Shown: piece by piece, positions 1 to 7,354 of the stretch | Layout of the letters: every line of letters starts with the position of its first letter | Position numbering within the stretch: the first letter of the stretch is position 1 | Notes under the pieces: generated by a model | What the model was told of the DNA's origin: nothing | Databases searched by the model: none | The model's input: the letters and a program-made list of their open reading frames with translations, nothing else | Source of the DNA: CAUPWF01 sp964367905 | GTDB lineage: Bacteria; Bacillota; Clostridia; Lachnospirales; Lachnospiraceae | Length of the DNA stretch: 42,190 bases | NCBI GenBank assembly: GCA_964367905.1 | Contig: CAYIZP010000029.1 | Span: forward strand, 1 to 42,190 | Direction of reading: 5' to 3' | Made by a program: the position numbers and the translations under genes

Positions 1-22
1 TGGTGTGAAGCATGAGTAAAAA

Positions 23-81
23 GTTCTCTTGTTAGTCACTCCCTTAGGAGGGGTCCGTTATATCCATTTAACTAAGAGAGC
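23..81 (-). pseudogene. tRNA-Arg(CCT)-like 5' half, probable remnant
   Basis: Read on the minus strand, this begins like a tRNA. There is a 7-nt acceptor strand, TA at positions 8-9, and a D-arm with stem GTTA/TAAC. A canonical 7-nt anticodon loop CTCCTAA follows (U33, anticodon CCT, purine 37). The anticodon stem keeps only three inner C-G pairs and no T-arm (no TTCGA-type loop) follows. The last 8 nt (positions 23-30) can pair with the 5' end with one mismatch, and a T-run comes next. The 5' half resembles clostridial tRNA-Arg(CCT) as I remember it. The missing T-arm makes a working tRNA unlikely. It could be the decayed edge of an integration site or a T-armless tRNA-like RNA. Confidence 0.4.
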
Positions 82-155
82 ATATACTGTTTATCCATGC
101 GATTTGACTCAATCATAACTGATACACTATAAAACAGTTTACTCCATCAAAAGCA

Positions 156-208
156 GAAAGTCAACCAAACAAATATATCCCATTCATCAATCTATTCAGC
201 CGACTTTC
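156..208 (-). terminator. weak possible terminator of the diguanylate cyclase gene
   Basis: Eleven-base arms (156-166 and 198-208) pair with seven Watson-Crick pairs plus inner G-T wobbles. The loop is long (31 nt) and only TGCTTTTG follows on the minus strand. It lies just 3' of the GGDEF gene. The long loop and short T-run make this tentative. Confidence 0.2.
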
Positions 209-228
209 GTCCTAGCATTTATTGTTCT

Positions 229-1686
229 CTACTTATATTGTGCAACGTATTCGTCTACCCTTACAAAATTGCCTTTGTTATAGAATTTTGCCTTACCTTT
301 TCCTCTGTTTTTCGCCTCATACATGGCTTCATCTGCGTAGTGCAACAGGTCCTTAGTTGTCCTTGCATCTTCTGGATAACAACTAACACCAATACTGCAC
401 CCACACTGAATCTCTTGACCCTGATATTTGCCAGGGGTAGTGAATAGGTTCATCATTGCTTGAATGACATCTATAAGTTTTGATTTATCACTTGGAGTAT
501 CTAACACGACAACGAACTCATCTCCTCCGTGACGGTAGCAGCGGTATCCATCTTCGGCAAGTATCATTAGATCACTACTGATCGACTTCAACATCACATC
601 TCCAGCTTCGTGTCCTAAGGTATCATTTATCTTCTTGAACCCATCTAAATCGCAGAATAGGATGTAGAAACTCTTGTCACGCTGTGTCAGTTTCTCTAAA
701 TCCTCTAGTAGCATGCGTCGATTGCTCAAGCCCGTTAGGTAGTCTGTACTAGCAGCTTTCTCAACCATTAATTCGCTATTTTTACTCTCAGTAATATCTA
801 TGCTGGCTACCAAGTGAGCCATTCTTCCATCTGTCCATGGAAATGCCGAACTCAACACTCGAAACCATGACCCATCAAAGGCTCTCTGATAATCCCAAGA
901 ATAAGTTTTTGTTGGTTCGTTATTCTCATCCAGCAGTCTTGGCTGTGGACAAAATTCACACTGGCCATCCTTGTCATCAAAGATGGATCCCCAACATTTT
1001 TTCCCTATCATATTATCTACTCCACCGTATGGTGCAGCCATGGATTGATTCACATACAGCACCTCATGTGAATAGTAGTCGTTCACATAGATATCTATTC
1101 CGATATGATCGAGCACCTTCCCTAATACATTCTCTGCATTGGTTATGCTTGTCTTATAGATTCCTAGATTTATTTTGTTTGCTAGCAAGGATAGAATTGC
1201 ACATGACTTCTCTATTTCTATCTCTTTGCTACGCACCTTTCCCCTTCGATCTGCCATTCCGATAAATGCCACCAACTCTCTATGTTGGTTTAGAACTGGC
1301 ATCACAATCAATGTCCTTGCTTCAAATACAGCGAGTAATTTCTTCTCCAATTTGCTAAGTTTTTCAGCTTGTTTCTCCACACCCTCACTCCCTGAAACTA
1401 ATATCGCTTTTTTTTCAGACAGCTCACTCAACAACTCCAAACCCAAGATCTCTCTTAGATTAATTTTTTCTCTGAGCATTGAGGTTCTTGTTTGTTCAAA
1501 TTCTTGCTCAAAATAAACTTTTCGTTCGAATATGCCTTTATTATTAAGTTCGTAAATAAACGCGTCTCCTATTTCAAAAAATATACATATCTTCTCTAGG
1601 AAACTTTCGACCGAAATGGTATTTTGATTGGCAACACTGAGTTGACCAACAATCTCTGAACAAAACTTCTCATAGTTTTTCCCCAT
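229..1686 (-). CDS. GAF-PAS-GGDEF diguanylate cyclase
   Basis: Predicted cytoplasmic enzyme making c-di-GMP from two GTP. Of its 485 residues, about 20-175 look like a GAF-type sensor, about 190-300 like a PAS domain, and 310-480 form the GGDEF domain. The GGDEF domain carries DxLTGLxNRR, CDLDGFKKIND and an intact GGDEF signature at 387-391. The RxxD inhibitory site expected just upstream reads EDGY, so product inhibition through that site is probably absent. The PAS domain has cysteines 231, 243 and 246 (CxxC-like), which could bind metal or sense redox; this is inference. No membrane segment or signal peptide is evident. It is the last gene of the minus-strand array, 23 bp after the DUF3881 gene. 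What it senses cannot be told. Confidence 0.9.
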   Translation of the reverse strand: MGKNYEKFCSEIVGQLSVANQNTISVESFLEKICIFFEIGDAFIYELNNKGIFERKVYFEQEFEQTRTSMLREKINLREILGLELLSELSEKKAILVSGSEGVEKQAEKLSKLEKKLLAVFEARTLIVMPVLNQHRELVAFIGMADRRGKVRSKEIEIEKSCAILSLLANKINLGIYKTSITNAENVLGKVLDHIGIDIYVNDYYSHEVLYVNQSMAAPYGGVDNMIGKKCWGSIFDDKDGQCEFCPQPRLLDENNEPTKTYSWDYQRAFDGSWFRVLSSAFPWTDGRMAHLVASIDITESKNSELMVEKAASTDYLTGLSNRRMLLEDLEKLTQRDKSFYILFCDLDGFKKINDTLGHEAGDVMLKSISSDLMILAEDGYRCYRHGGDEFVVVLDTPSDKSKLIDVIQAMMNLFTTPGKYQGQEIQCGCSIGVSCYPEDARTTKDLLHYADEAMYEAKNRGKGKAKFYNKGNFVRVDEYVAQYK

Positions 1687-1709
1687 AACGTCCTCTTTTT
1701 ATTTAGTTT

Positions 1710-2576
1710 TTAAAAGTTAATGTATCCCTGTAGCCATACGGTTCCTTTGAATCTACGTCCTACATCAGGTTCTCCGAGCACATTCGCTTTTGGAACATAA
1801 ACCTCTATTTCAACTCCGTTCACATAGATGGTCATCTGGTATAGAACTTCCTTTGTTTCGTTATTGCGTACTTCATGATACTGGGTAATCTCTCCCATTA
1901 CCGAATACTCATCACACTCGACACCATAAGGCATGAAATATGTCTCCACTATTGTGAATACATCTTCTTTTTCAATCCTCTTAGAGATACTGGAATATGT
2001 CTCCATATCTTCTAGTGTCAATGTATCCATAGCGAGCATATCGCCCTCTCTAGCCGCGTTTACTAGCATGAGGCGATTATTCTTCTCCTCTTCCATATAA
2101 CGCTTTACTTCTGTTGTTTTCTTGATTGGAAGGAGTATCTTTCCACTCAAGGCAAGTCCACTCAGATTTACAGAGGTTTCTTTCTGCCCTAGCAGACCTT
2201 TTTTCTCCGCTAATTTGTAGTCGATTAGATTCTGTAGATAAAATATGAGATGTACTCCAACACGTATATCTTCACACACTCCTATGTAAGCCTCTTTGTC
2301 TTTTCTCTTCTCAATCACAATTTCGGCATAAGAACTGATTCCACTCCCCCTTGTATAAGGGCAATAATATTCCATCTCGAAGACTCCGTCTTCATCTTCA
2401 TATCCATAGAGGGAGATTCCGAAATTATCACCGAAGTTTTTGCGATATTCTAGAATTCCACTATCTGAATGACTCGTTCTTATATCATATTCATCTAAAA
2501 CTTTTTGAATAATAGCCTTTTCATTTTTTCTTGATTCCATGTCTTGGAATCCTAATGCCTTCAAATATTGATGCAT
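1710..2576 (-). CDS. DUF3881 family protein
   Basis: A 288-residue soluble protein beginning MHQYLKALGFQ. It resembles the DUF3881 family that I associate with Lachnospiraceae, often next to serS. No signal peptide, membrane segment or recognisable catalytic motif is visible. It is rich in charged residues and aromatic strands (for example EYYCPYTRGSG near 90-100), suggesting an alpha/beta fold. It starts 26 bp after serS on the same strand and is probably cotranscribed with it. Function is unknown. The steady neighbourhood hints at a housekeeping link with translation, but nothing in the sequence proves this. Confidence 0.8.
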   Translation of the reverse strand: MHQYLKALGFQDMESRKNEKAIIQKVLDEYDIRTSHSDSGILEYRKNFGDNFGISLYGYEDEDGVFEMEYYCPYTRGSGISSYAEIVIEKRKDKEAYIGVCEDIRVGVHLIFYLQNLIDYKLAEKKGLLGQKETSVNLSGLALSGKILLPIKKTTEVKRYMEEEKNNRLMLVNAAREGDMLAMDTLTLEDMETYSSISKRIEKEDVFTIVETYFMPYGVECDEYSVMGEITQYHEVRNNETKEVLYQMTIYVNGVEIEVYVPKANVLGEPDVGRRFKGTVWLQGYINF

Positions 2577-2602
2577 TTCATACCTCTTATTTCATAGCCT
2601 AA

Positions 2603-3880
2603 TTAACTAATTACTTCTTTGCCACCCATATACGGTCTTAGTGCTTCTGGAATTCGAACTGTCCCATCTGCTTGTAGATTATTCTCTAGAAAGGCAATTA
2701 GCATTCTAGGAGGTGCTACCACTGTATTATTCAATGTATGTGCAAAGTATTTTCCATCTTCTCCATTTACACGGATTTTCAATCTTCTAGCCTGTGCTTC
2801 ACCTAGATTTGAACAACTTCCTACCTCGAAGTATTTCTTCTGTCTTGGTGACCATGCTTCCACATCTACAGACTTCACCTTCAAGTCAGCCAAGTCTCCT
2901 GAGCAGCACTCTAATGTACGAACAGGAATATCTAGAGAACAGAATAAATCAACTGTGTTTTTCCACATAATATCATACCACTTCATGCTATCTTCTGGCT
3001 TACACACAACGATCATCTCTTGCTTCTCAAATTGGTGAATTCTATATACACCTCTTTCCTCGATACCGTGTGCTCCCTTTTCTTTTCTAAAACAAGGTGA
3101 GTAGCTTGTAAGTGTCTGTGGCAATTGTTCCTCTTGTATAATAGAATCAATGAATTTTCCTATCATTGAGTGCTCGCTTGTACCAATTAAGTATAGGTCT
3201 TCCCCCTCAATCTTATACATCATTGCATCCATCTCTGCAAAACTCATAACACCTGTCACTACATTACTACGAATCATATATGGTGGAATACAGTATGTGA
3301 ATCCCTTTTCAATCATGAAATCCCTTGCATAAGAGATGACTGCGGAATGAAGTCTTGCGATATCTCCCATCAGATAATAGAATCCATTTCCTGCAACCTT
3401 TCCTGCACTTTCGATATCAATTCCATTGAACTTTTCCATGATTTCTGTATGATATGGAATCTCATATTCTGGTACTACTGGCTCTCCATATTTTTGCAAT
3501 TCTACATTCTCACTATCATCTTTTCCGATTGGAACTGAATCATCAATGATATTCGGAATTGTCATCATAATCTGGATGATCTTCTCTTCTACTTCTTTTT
3601 CTTCTTTTGTAAGTTCTTCGATTCTGCTTCCTTCTTTTGCAATTCTTGCCTTGATTTCCTCGGCTTCTTCTTTTTTCCCTTGAGCCATCAATGCGCCGAT
3701 TTGCTTCGAGATTTTATTTTTATTTGCACGAAGTACTTCTACTTCTCCTTTAATGTCTCTATTTTTTTGATCTAATTCTATTACCTCATCCACAAGACTT
3801 AATTTGTTTTCTTGAAACTTCTTTTTCATATTTTCTTTTACAATCTCTGGATTTGCTCTTACAAATTTAATATCTAACAT
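2603..3880 (-). CDS. serS: seryl-tRNA synthetase (variant motif 3)
   Basis: Charges tRNA-Ser (and tRNA-Sec, if present) with serine. The 425-residue protein has the usual N-terminal antiparallel coiled coil (about 30-110) and a class II catalytic core. Motif 2 is at about 262-285 (CFRKEKGAHGIEERGVYR). Motif 3 at about 383-400 reads LNNTVVAPPRMLIAFLEN, where most bacterial enzymes have LNGSGLAVGRTLVAILEN. This is closer in style to archaeal/eukaryotic SerRS and, to my memory, typical of the Lachnospiraceae enzyme. It sits 43 bp after the DUF4446 gene, too close for a T-box leader, so it probably depends on the parAB operon promoter or a cryptic internal one. Confidence 0.95.
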   Translation of the reverse strand: MLDIKFVRANPEIVKENMKKKFQENKLSLVDEVIELDQKNRDIKGEVEVLRANKNKISKQIGALMAQGKKEEAEEIKARIAKEGSRIEELTKEEKEVEEKIIQIMMTIPNIIDDSVPIGKDDSENVELQKYGEPVVPEYEIPYHTEIMEKFNGIDIESAGKVAGNGFYYLMGDIARLHSAVISYARDFMIEKGFTYCIPPYMIRSNVVTGVMSFAEMDAMMYKIEGEDLYLIGTSEHSMIGKFIDSIIQEEQLPQTLTSYSPCFRKEKGAHGIEERGVYRIHQFEKQEMIVVCKPEDSMKWYDIMWKNTVDLFCSLDIPVRTLECCSGDLADLKVKSVDVEAWSPRQKKYFEVGSCSNLGEAQARRLKIRVNGEDGKYFAHTLNNTVVAPPRMLIAFLENNLQADGTVRIPEALRPYMGGKEVIS

Positions 3881-3923
3881 ATTTTTCTTCCCTTCATATC
3901 AGAAATATTCTGATTCTATTACC

Positions 3924-4478
3924 TTATTCTTCATTTGTTGTTTTTATTTCTATATCTCCAATACCCTTATCCAATCCATAAGTTTCTTGGTAGATTGCTC
4001 TCTCTAGAGACTCAGCCTCTTCCTCTGATAATTCTACATAGCTCTTGCCTAATACAATTTCTTTGATGTAAGTATAACAACCATCACGACTATGCATTAC
4101 ATTCATACAAAAACCATTATCCTTTGCGTCTAAAAGTGTTAGCACAAAACTTAACTTTCCTCCCATTTCATGGAAAGCATCATATTTCACAATCCCTATC
4201 TTCTGATAGTTTTTCTGCATTGCTTTACGTATGGATCTTATCTCTTGCTGGTTTCTATTGCAATTTGCAACTAGTTCTTCCAACTTTTTGAATTTTTCTC
4301 CCATACTACGCTCTAGAGTTTTCCCATCTTTTCCCCTCATAAACGTATAGTAACTATTTTTTAATCTGCTGCACTTCATATTTAGGCTAACTACTGATAC
4401 CGCTAGCACAATAACAAGAATAAATAAGATGATGATTAATACATCTATACTTATTCCCATTCCTTCAAATATACTCAT
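3924..4478 (-). CDS. DUF4446 family membrane-anchored protein
   Basis: 184 residues. An N-terminal hydrophobic helix at about 10-32 (LIIILFILVIVLAVSVVSL) is followed by a basic, coiled-coil-prone stretch (about 35-95). A compact C-terminal domain follows, with FHEMGGKLSFVLTLLDAKDNG and a SREG-like HSRDGCYTYIKEI. This matches the DUF4446 family usually found just after parB in Clostridia. It lies 13 bp after parB with a clear AAAGGA site upstream. The single anchor and the parAB context suggest a membrane protein linked to segregation or sporulation, but no function is established. Topology is probably N-out/C-in given the cytoplasmic-looking C-terminus. Confidence 0.85.
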   Translation of the reverse strand: MSIFEGMGISIDVLIIILFILVIVLAVSVVSLNMKCSRLKNSYYTFMRGKDGKTLERSMGEKFKKLEELVANCNRNQQEIRSIRKAMQKNYQKIGIVKYDAFHEMGGKLSFVLTLLDAKDNGFCMNVMHSRDGCYTYIKEIVLGKSYVELSEEEAESLERAIYQETYGLDKGIGDIEIKTTNEE

Positions 4479-4491
4479 CCGTAATTTCCTT

Positions 4492-5376
4492 TCACATACC
4501 TCCCATTAATATATCGAACAAACGTTCGAATTCTTCTGTTGAGAAATACTCTATTTCTATTTTTCCTTTATTATTACTTCCTTGCTTAATATTAACTTTT
4601 GTTCCTAATCTATCGATTATCTTTGTTTCTAAATCTTTCATGATGATATCAGGTTCTTTGTTTATCTTTTCCTTTTTTGGTGCTTTTAATGCCTTAATTA
4701 ACTTCTCAACTTCGCGAACACTCAATTTCTCATCAAAGATCTTAACTGCAGTCTTATATTGTAATTCCACATCATCAATTGCCAATAATGCCCTAGCATG
4801 TCCTGTAGTGAGCATTTCATCAACTATCATCTGCTGCACCCTATCATCCAATTTCAAAAGTCTCATAGAGTTCGTAATTACAGTTCTACTCTTCGATACT
4901 TTCTCTGCTAGTTCATCTTGTTTCAGATTAAATTCACTTAATAACTTTTTATATGCTATAGCTTCTTCAATCGGATTAAGATCTTGTCGTTGAATATTCT
5001 CTATAAGACCAATCTCCATCACTTCCTGATCGGTATATTCTTTTATAATAACTGGAACCTCTTTTAATCCTGCTAACCTAGATGCTCTCCATCTACGCTC
5101 TCCAGCAACAATCTGATACATATCATTTACTTTACGTACCGTAATCGGTTGAATTACACCAAATTGCTTGATTGATTCAGATAATTCTAACAAAGTATCT
5201 TCATCAAACTGCTTTCTTGGTTGTAAAGGGTTTGGCTCTATTGATGTAAGCTTAACAACTTGTTCTGCTTTATCTTGCACATCTGTATTTACTACTTCAC
5301 TAACTTGTTTTTTTGTTTCATTTTTAGGAATCAAACTATCAAGTCCTTTTCCTAATCCACCTTTTTTCATTGCCAT
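4492..5376 (-). CDS. parB: chromosome-partitioning protein ParB/Spo0J
   Basis: CTP-dependent clamp that loads at parS and spreads on DNA. The 294 residues carry the N-terminal ParA-stimulating basic segment (GGLGKGLDSLIP), the ParB/Srx box with IEPNPLQPRKQF, and the GERRWRA nucleotide-binding motif at 92-98. The ENIQR segment, the helix-turn-helix that reads parS (LAEKVSKSRTVITNSMRLL) and a C-terminal dimerisation domain follow. It overlaps no neighbour and follows parA by 17 bp, so the two are one operon. Its targets are three parS sites just upstream of parA. The protein is normal in length and shows no damage. Confidence 0.97.
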   Translation of the reverse strand: MAMKKGGLGKGLDSLIPKNETKKQVSEVVNTDVQDKAEQVVKLTSIEPNPLQPRKQFDEDTLLELSESIKQFGVIQPITVRKVNDMYQIVAGERRWRASRLAGLKEVPVIIKEYTDQEVMEIGLIENIQRQDLNPIEEAIAYKKLLSEFNLKQDELAEKVSKSRTVITNSMRLLKLDDRVQQMIVDEMLTTGHARALLAIDDVELQYKTAVKIFDEKLSVREVEKLIKALKAPKKEKINKEPDIIMKDLETKIIDRLGTKVNIKQGSNNKGKIEIEYFSTEEFERLFDILMGGM

Positions 5377-5393
5377 TTATTCTCACCCACTAT

Positions 5394-6152
5394 CTATTTA
5401 TTTATAACTTCTTCTGCTAGCAATCTATAACTCTCTGCCCCTACTGACTTACTGTCATATATATTAATTGGCAAACCATGACTTGGTGCCTCTGCAAGTC
5501 TTATATTTCTTGGTATAATAGTTTTGTATATATTCTGTTCCAAATTATCTTTTACATTTTCAACTACCTGCAATGATAGATTTGTCCTGGCATCATACAT
5601 TGTAAATACAATTCCCTCTATTTCTAGATTCTCATTTAGCCTATCTCGAACTAGATTTATGGTATGCATCAACTGGCTTAACCCCTCTAGAGCAAAATAT
5701 TCACACTGAATTGGTACAATTACTGAATCTGCTGCTACCATAGAGTTCAATGTTAATAGACTAAGAGAAGGAGGACAGTCTATTACTATATAATCATAGT
5801 TGTTTTTTACTTCTTCTAGTGCTTCTTTTAATATATAATGTACATTTTCTATGCCTGTCATCTCAACCTCAGCAGCTGATAGATTTATATTTGTAGGTAA
5901 AATATCTAGATTATCGAATATATTAGAGATTATTCCATCTTTGATATTAATCTCACCTATTATTAATTCATATGTAGATTTTTCTACTTCTTCCTTATTA
6001 ATTCCTAATCCACTACTCATATTTCCCTGTGGATCCATATCTACCGCTAGTATTTTCTTCCCAACTTCAGCTAGACACGCAGCTAGATTAACTGCTGTTG
6101 TAGTTTTACCTACACCACCTTTTTGATTTGCTATTGCAATTATTCTACCCAT
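5394..6152 (-). CDS. parA: chromosome-partitioning ATPase ParA/Soj
   Basis: Deviant Walker-A ATPase that works with ParB in origin segregation and, in Bacillus, also controls DnaA. The 252 residues start MGRIIAIANQKGGVGKTTTA with the signature lysine K11 and catalytic K16. The switch I aspartate lies in DMDPQGN and Walker B is YDYIVIDCPPS. The start is supported by a GGAG site 10 bases upstream of the ATG. The 480-bp leader contains three parS sites, so ParB spreading could feed back on this promoter (inference). No separate noc-type second ParB gene is seen. Confidence 0.97.
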   Translation of the reverse strand: MGRIIAIANQKGGVGKTTTAVNLAACLAEVGKKILAVDMDPQGNMSSGLGINKEEVEKSTYELIIGEINIKDGIISNIFDNLDILPTNINLSAAEVEMTGIENVHYILKEALEEVKNNYDYIVIDCPPSLSLLTLNSMVAADSVIVPIQCEYFALEGLSQLMHTINLVRDRLNENLEIEGIVFTMYDARTNLSLQVVENVKDNLEQNIYKTIIPRNIRLAEAPSHGLPINIYDSKSVGAESYRLLAEEVINK

Positions 6153-6215
6153 TCTATATATTCTCCTCTCTAGACTTATCTATTATAACATCTTTGCAAC
6201 AATATATCCACTAAA

Positions 6216-6231
6216 TGTTTCACGTGAAACC
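6216..6231. promoter_or_regulatory. parS site 1
   Basis: TGTTTCACGTGAAACC matches the 16-bp Bacillus-type parS consensus (TGTTNCACGTGAAACA) at 15 of 16 positions; only the last base differs. It lies 64 bp upstream of the parA start and is the site nearest to the parA promoter region. This is the ParB nucleation sequence. Confidence 0.9.
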
Positions 6232-6257
6232 CTTTCTTTTCCTTATAGGAAGTAGAA

Positions 6258-6273
6258 TGTTTCACGTGAAACA
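6258..6273. promoter_or_regulatory. parS site 2
   Basis: TGTTTCACGTGAAACA is a perfect 16-bp parS core, at the centre of a perfect 26-bp palindrome (6253-6278). It is 42 bp from site 1, centre to centre, i.e. four helical turns. It abuts the left edge of the structured element that starts at 6278. Confidence 0.95.
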
Positions 6274-6277
6274 TTCT

Positions 6278-6452
6278 ATAACTATTCAGCCTTGCAACTA
6301 AATTATAAGATAAGTCTGTGCTATACTTATATAGAAACAGGCAAATCTTATAATTTAGGTATAAGGCGTTTAGCCTTAATCGAGGATGTAGCTGTGAAAC
6401 AGTGTAATAGATCACGCAGTGATCCATCCGAGATGTAGGGCTGAATAGTTAT
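6278..6452 (+). ncRNA. candidate structured RNA or MITE-like element between rsmG and parA
   Basis: Perfect 14-base inverted ends (6278-6291 and 6439-6452) close a 175-nt segment. On the plus strand the stem continues five more pairs using two G-U pairs that would be A-C mismatches in minus-strand RNA, favouring a plus-strand transcript antisense to parA. Inside are a second perfect 14-bp stem (6298-6311 with 6345-6358), capped by a nested stem with another plus-strand G-U pair, and hairpins at 6362-6378 and 6411-6425. No open reading frame here looks real. It could be a noncoding RNA, a DNA hairpin tied to segregation, or a non-autonomous mobile element with 14-bp ends; no clear target duplication was found. 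Confidence 0.4.
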
Positions 6453-6553
6453 TACTATTATATATAAGGCGTTTAGCCTTAATCATTAATGTAGCTGTGA
6501 AGCATCTTAATAAACCACGCAGTGTTCTATCCGATATCTAGGTCAGAATATTT
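6360..6553. repeat. two tandem about 91-bp imperfect repeats
   Basis: Copy 1 (6360-6450) and copy 2 (6463-6553) align without gaps at a 103-bp offset. Shared blocks are the first 22 bases (with hairpin TAAGGC-GTTTA-GCCTTA), ATGTAGCTGTGAA, CACGCAGTG, ATCCGA and a CTAGG/GTAGG end. Differences cluster between the blocks. The hairpin around CACGCAGTG is strong in copy 1 (GATCAC/GTGATC) and weaker in copy 2. Copy 1 lies inside the inverted-end element at 6278-6452; copy 2 lacks those ends. The reading directions are the same, so this is duplication rather than inversion. Confidence 0.85.
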
Positions 6554-6572
6554 TAAAATTCTTCTAGAAACA

Positions 6573-6614
6573 AATAAACAAGGAATGTTTCACGTGAAAC
6601 ATTCCTTGTTTATT
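6573..6614. promoter_or_regulatory. parS site 3 inside a 42-bp perfect palindrome, possible rsmG terminator
   Basis: The 16-bp perfect parS core (6586-6601) is extended on both sides to a perfect 42-bp palindrome with 21-bp arms and no spacer. As RNA it would form a long hairpin 20 bp past the rsmG stop codon, so it may double as the rsmG transcription terminator. The T-run after it on the minus strand is poor, so termination is only inferred. Confidence 0.85.
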
Positions 6615-6634
6615 GATTGTGTATCTTTATATTT

Positions 6635-7339
6635 TTAGGATAACGGTTCTTTTGCAGGTGTACCTGCCTTTCTTGGATATTTCTTATCTGTTTTACTTAT
6701 TTTGTCTATTATAACAAAACTTCTCATTCCTACTTTATTACTTAATTCGAACTTATCTACTTTTTTTATATTTCCACCAAGTTTTTTTATAGCTGCTTCT
6801 GAACTTTTTAATTCTCCATCTATATTTCCAGATTTATATGATATAAAACTTCCATCGATTTTTACAAATGGAAGACAATATTCTGTCAGGGTTGATAAAT
6901 TAGCAACTGCTCTGGATACAGAGTAGTCAAATACTTCTCTATATTCTTTATTTTTCGCTATCTCTTCAGCTCTTCCATGTATTGCAACTATTTTCTTTAG
7001 ACCTAACTCATCTATTACTTCATTTAAAAATTTCACTCTCTTATTTAGTGAATCTAGTAATACTACTTCTAGATCAGGAAAAACTATCTTTAAAGGAATT
7101 CCAGGAAATCCCGCTCCTGTTCCTACATCAATTATTTTACCTTTTATATCAATGAATTCTGCTATAGATATACTATCAATAAAATGTTTTTCTACAACTT
7201 CATCATATTCTGTAATTGCAGTTAAGTTCATTACCTTATTCTTCTCTACTAACATTTCATAATATTTTTGAAACTGATTAATCTGTAATTCTGATAATTC
7301 TATGTTTCTATCTCTTAAATAACTTTCATATCTTCTCAT
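6635..7339 (-). CDS. rsmG: 16S rRNA (guanine527-N7)-methyltransferase RsmG
   Basis: Methylates G527 of 16S rRNA using S-adenosylmethionine. The 234-residue protein has the class I methyltransferase glycine motif DVGTGAGFPGIPLKI at about 72-86, then LLDSLNKRVKFL for the adenosine-binding acidic turn, and the family motif SRAVANL. It begins 15 bp after mnmG on the same strand and ends just before the parS-bearing palindrome. Length and motifs are typical. Loss-of-function in this family gives low-level streptomycin resistance; nothing suggests loss here. Confidence 0.96.
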   Translation of the reverse strand: MRRYESYLRDRNIELSELQINQFQKYYEMLVEKNKVMNLTAITEYDEVVEKHFIDSISIAEFIDIKGKIIDVGTGAGFPGIPLKIVFPDLEVVLLDSLNKRVKFLNEVIDELGLKKIVAIHGRAEEIAKNKEYREVFDYSVSRAVANLSTLTEYCLPFVKIDGSFISYKSGNIDGELKSSEAAIKKLGGNIKKVDKFELSNKVGMRSFVIIDKISKTDKKYPRKAGTPAKEPLS

Positions 7340-7354
7340 ATTCTTACCTCATTA

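Noticed and set aside
192..201. CTATTCAGCC at 192-201 as a third copy of the inverted end of the 6278-6452 element
   Set aside because: Only ten bases match and there is no partner arm or repeat body nearby; most likely chance.
2581..3923. T-box or other riboswitch controlling serS
   Set aside because: Only 43 bp separate serS from the gene before it; no room for a T-box and no specifier or T-box sequence seen.
6176..6427. 83-codon minus-strand open frame in the parA upstream gap
   Set aside because: It runs through two parS sites and the structured repeat, has no ribosome site, and its translation resembles no protein; it is a by-product of the palindromes.
6278..6553. CRISPR array
   Set aside because: Only two long imperfect repeats with a 12-bp gap; repeat length and spacing do not fit CRISPR, and no cas gene is present.
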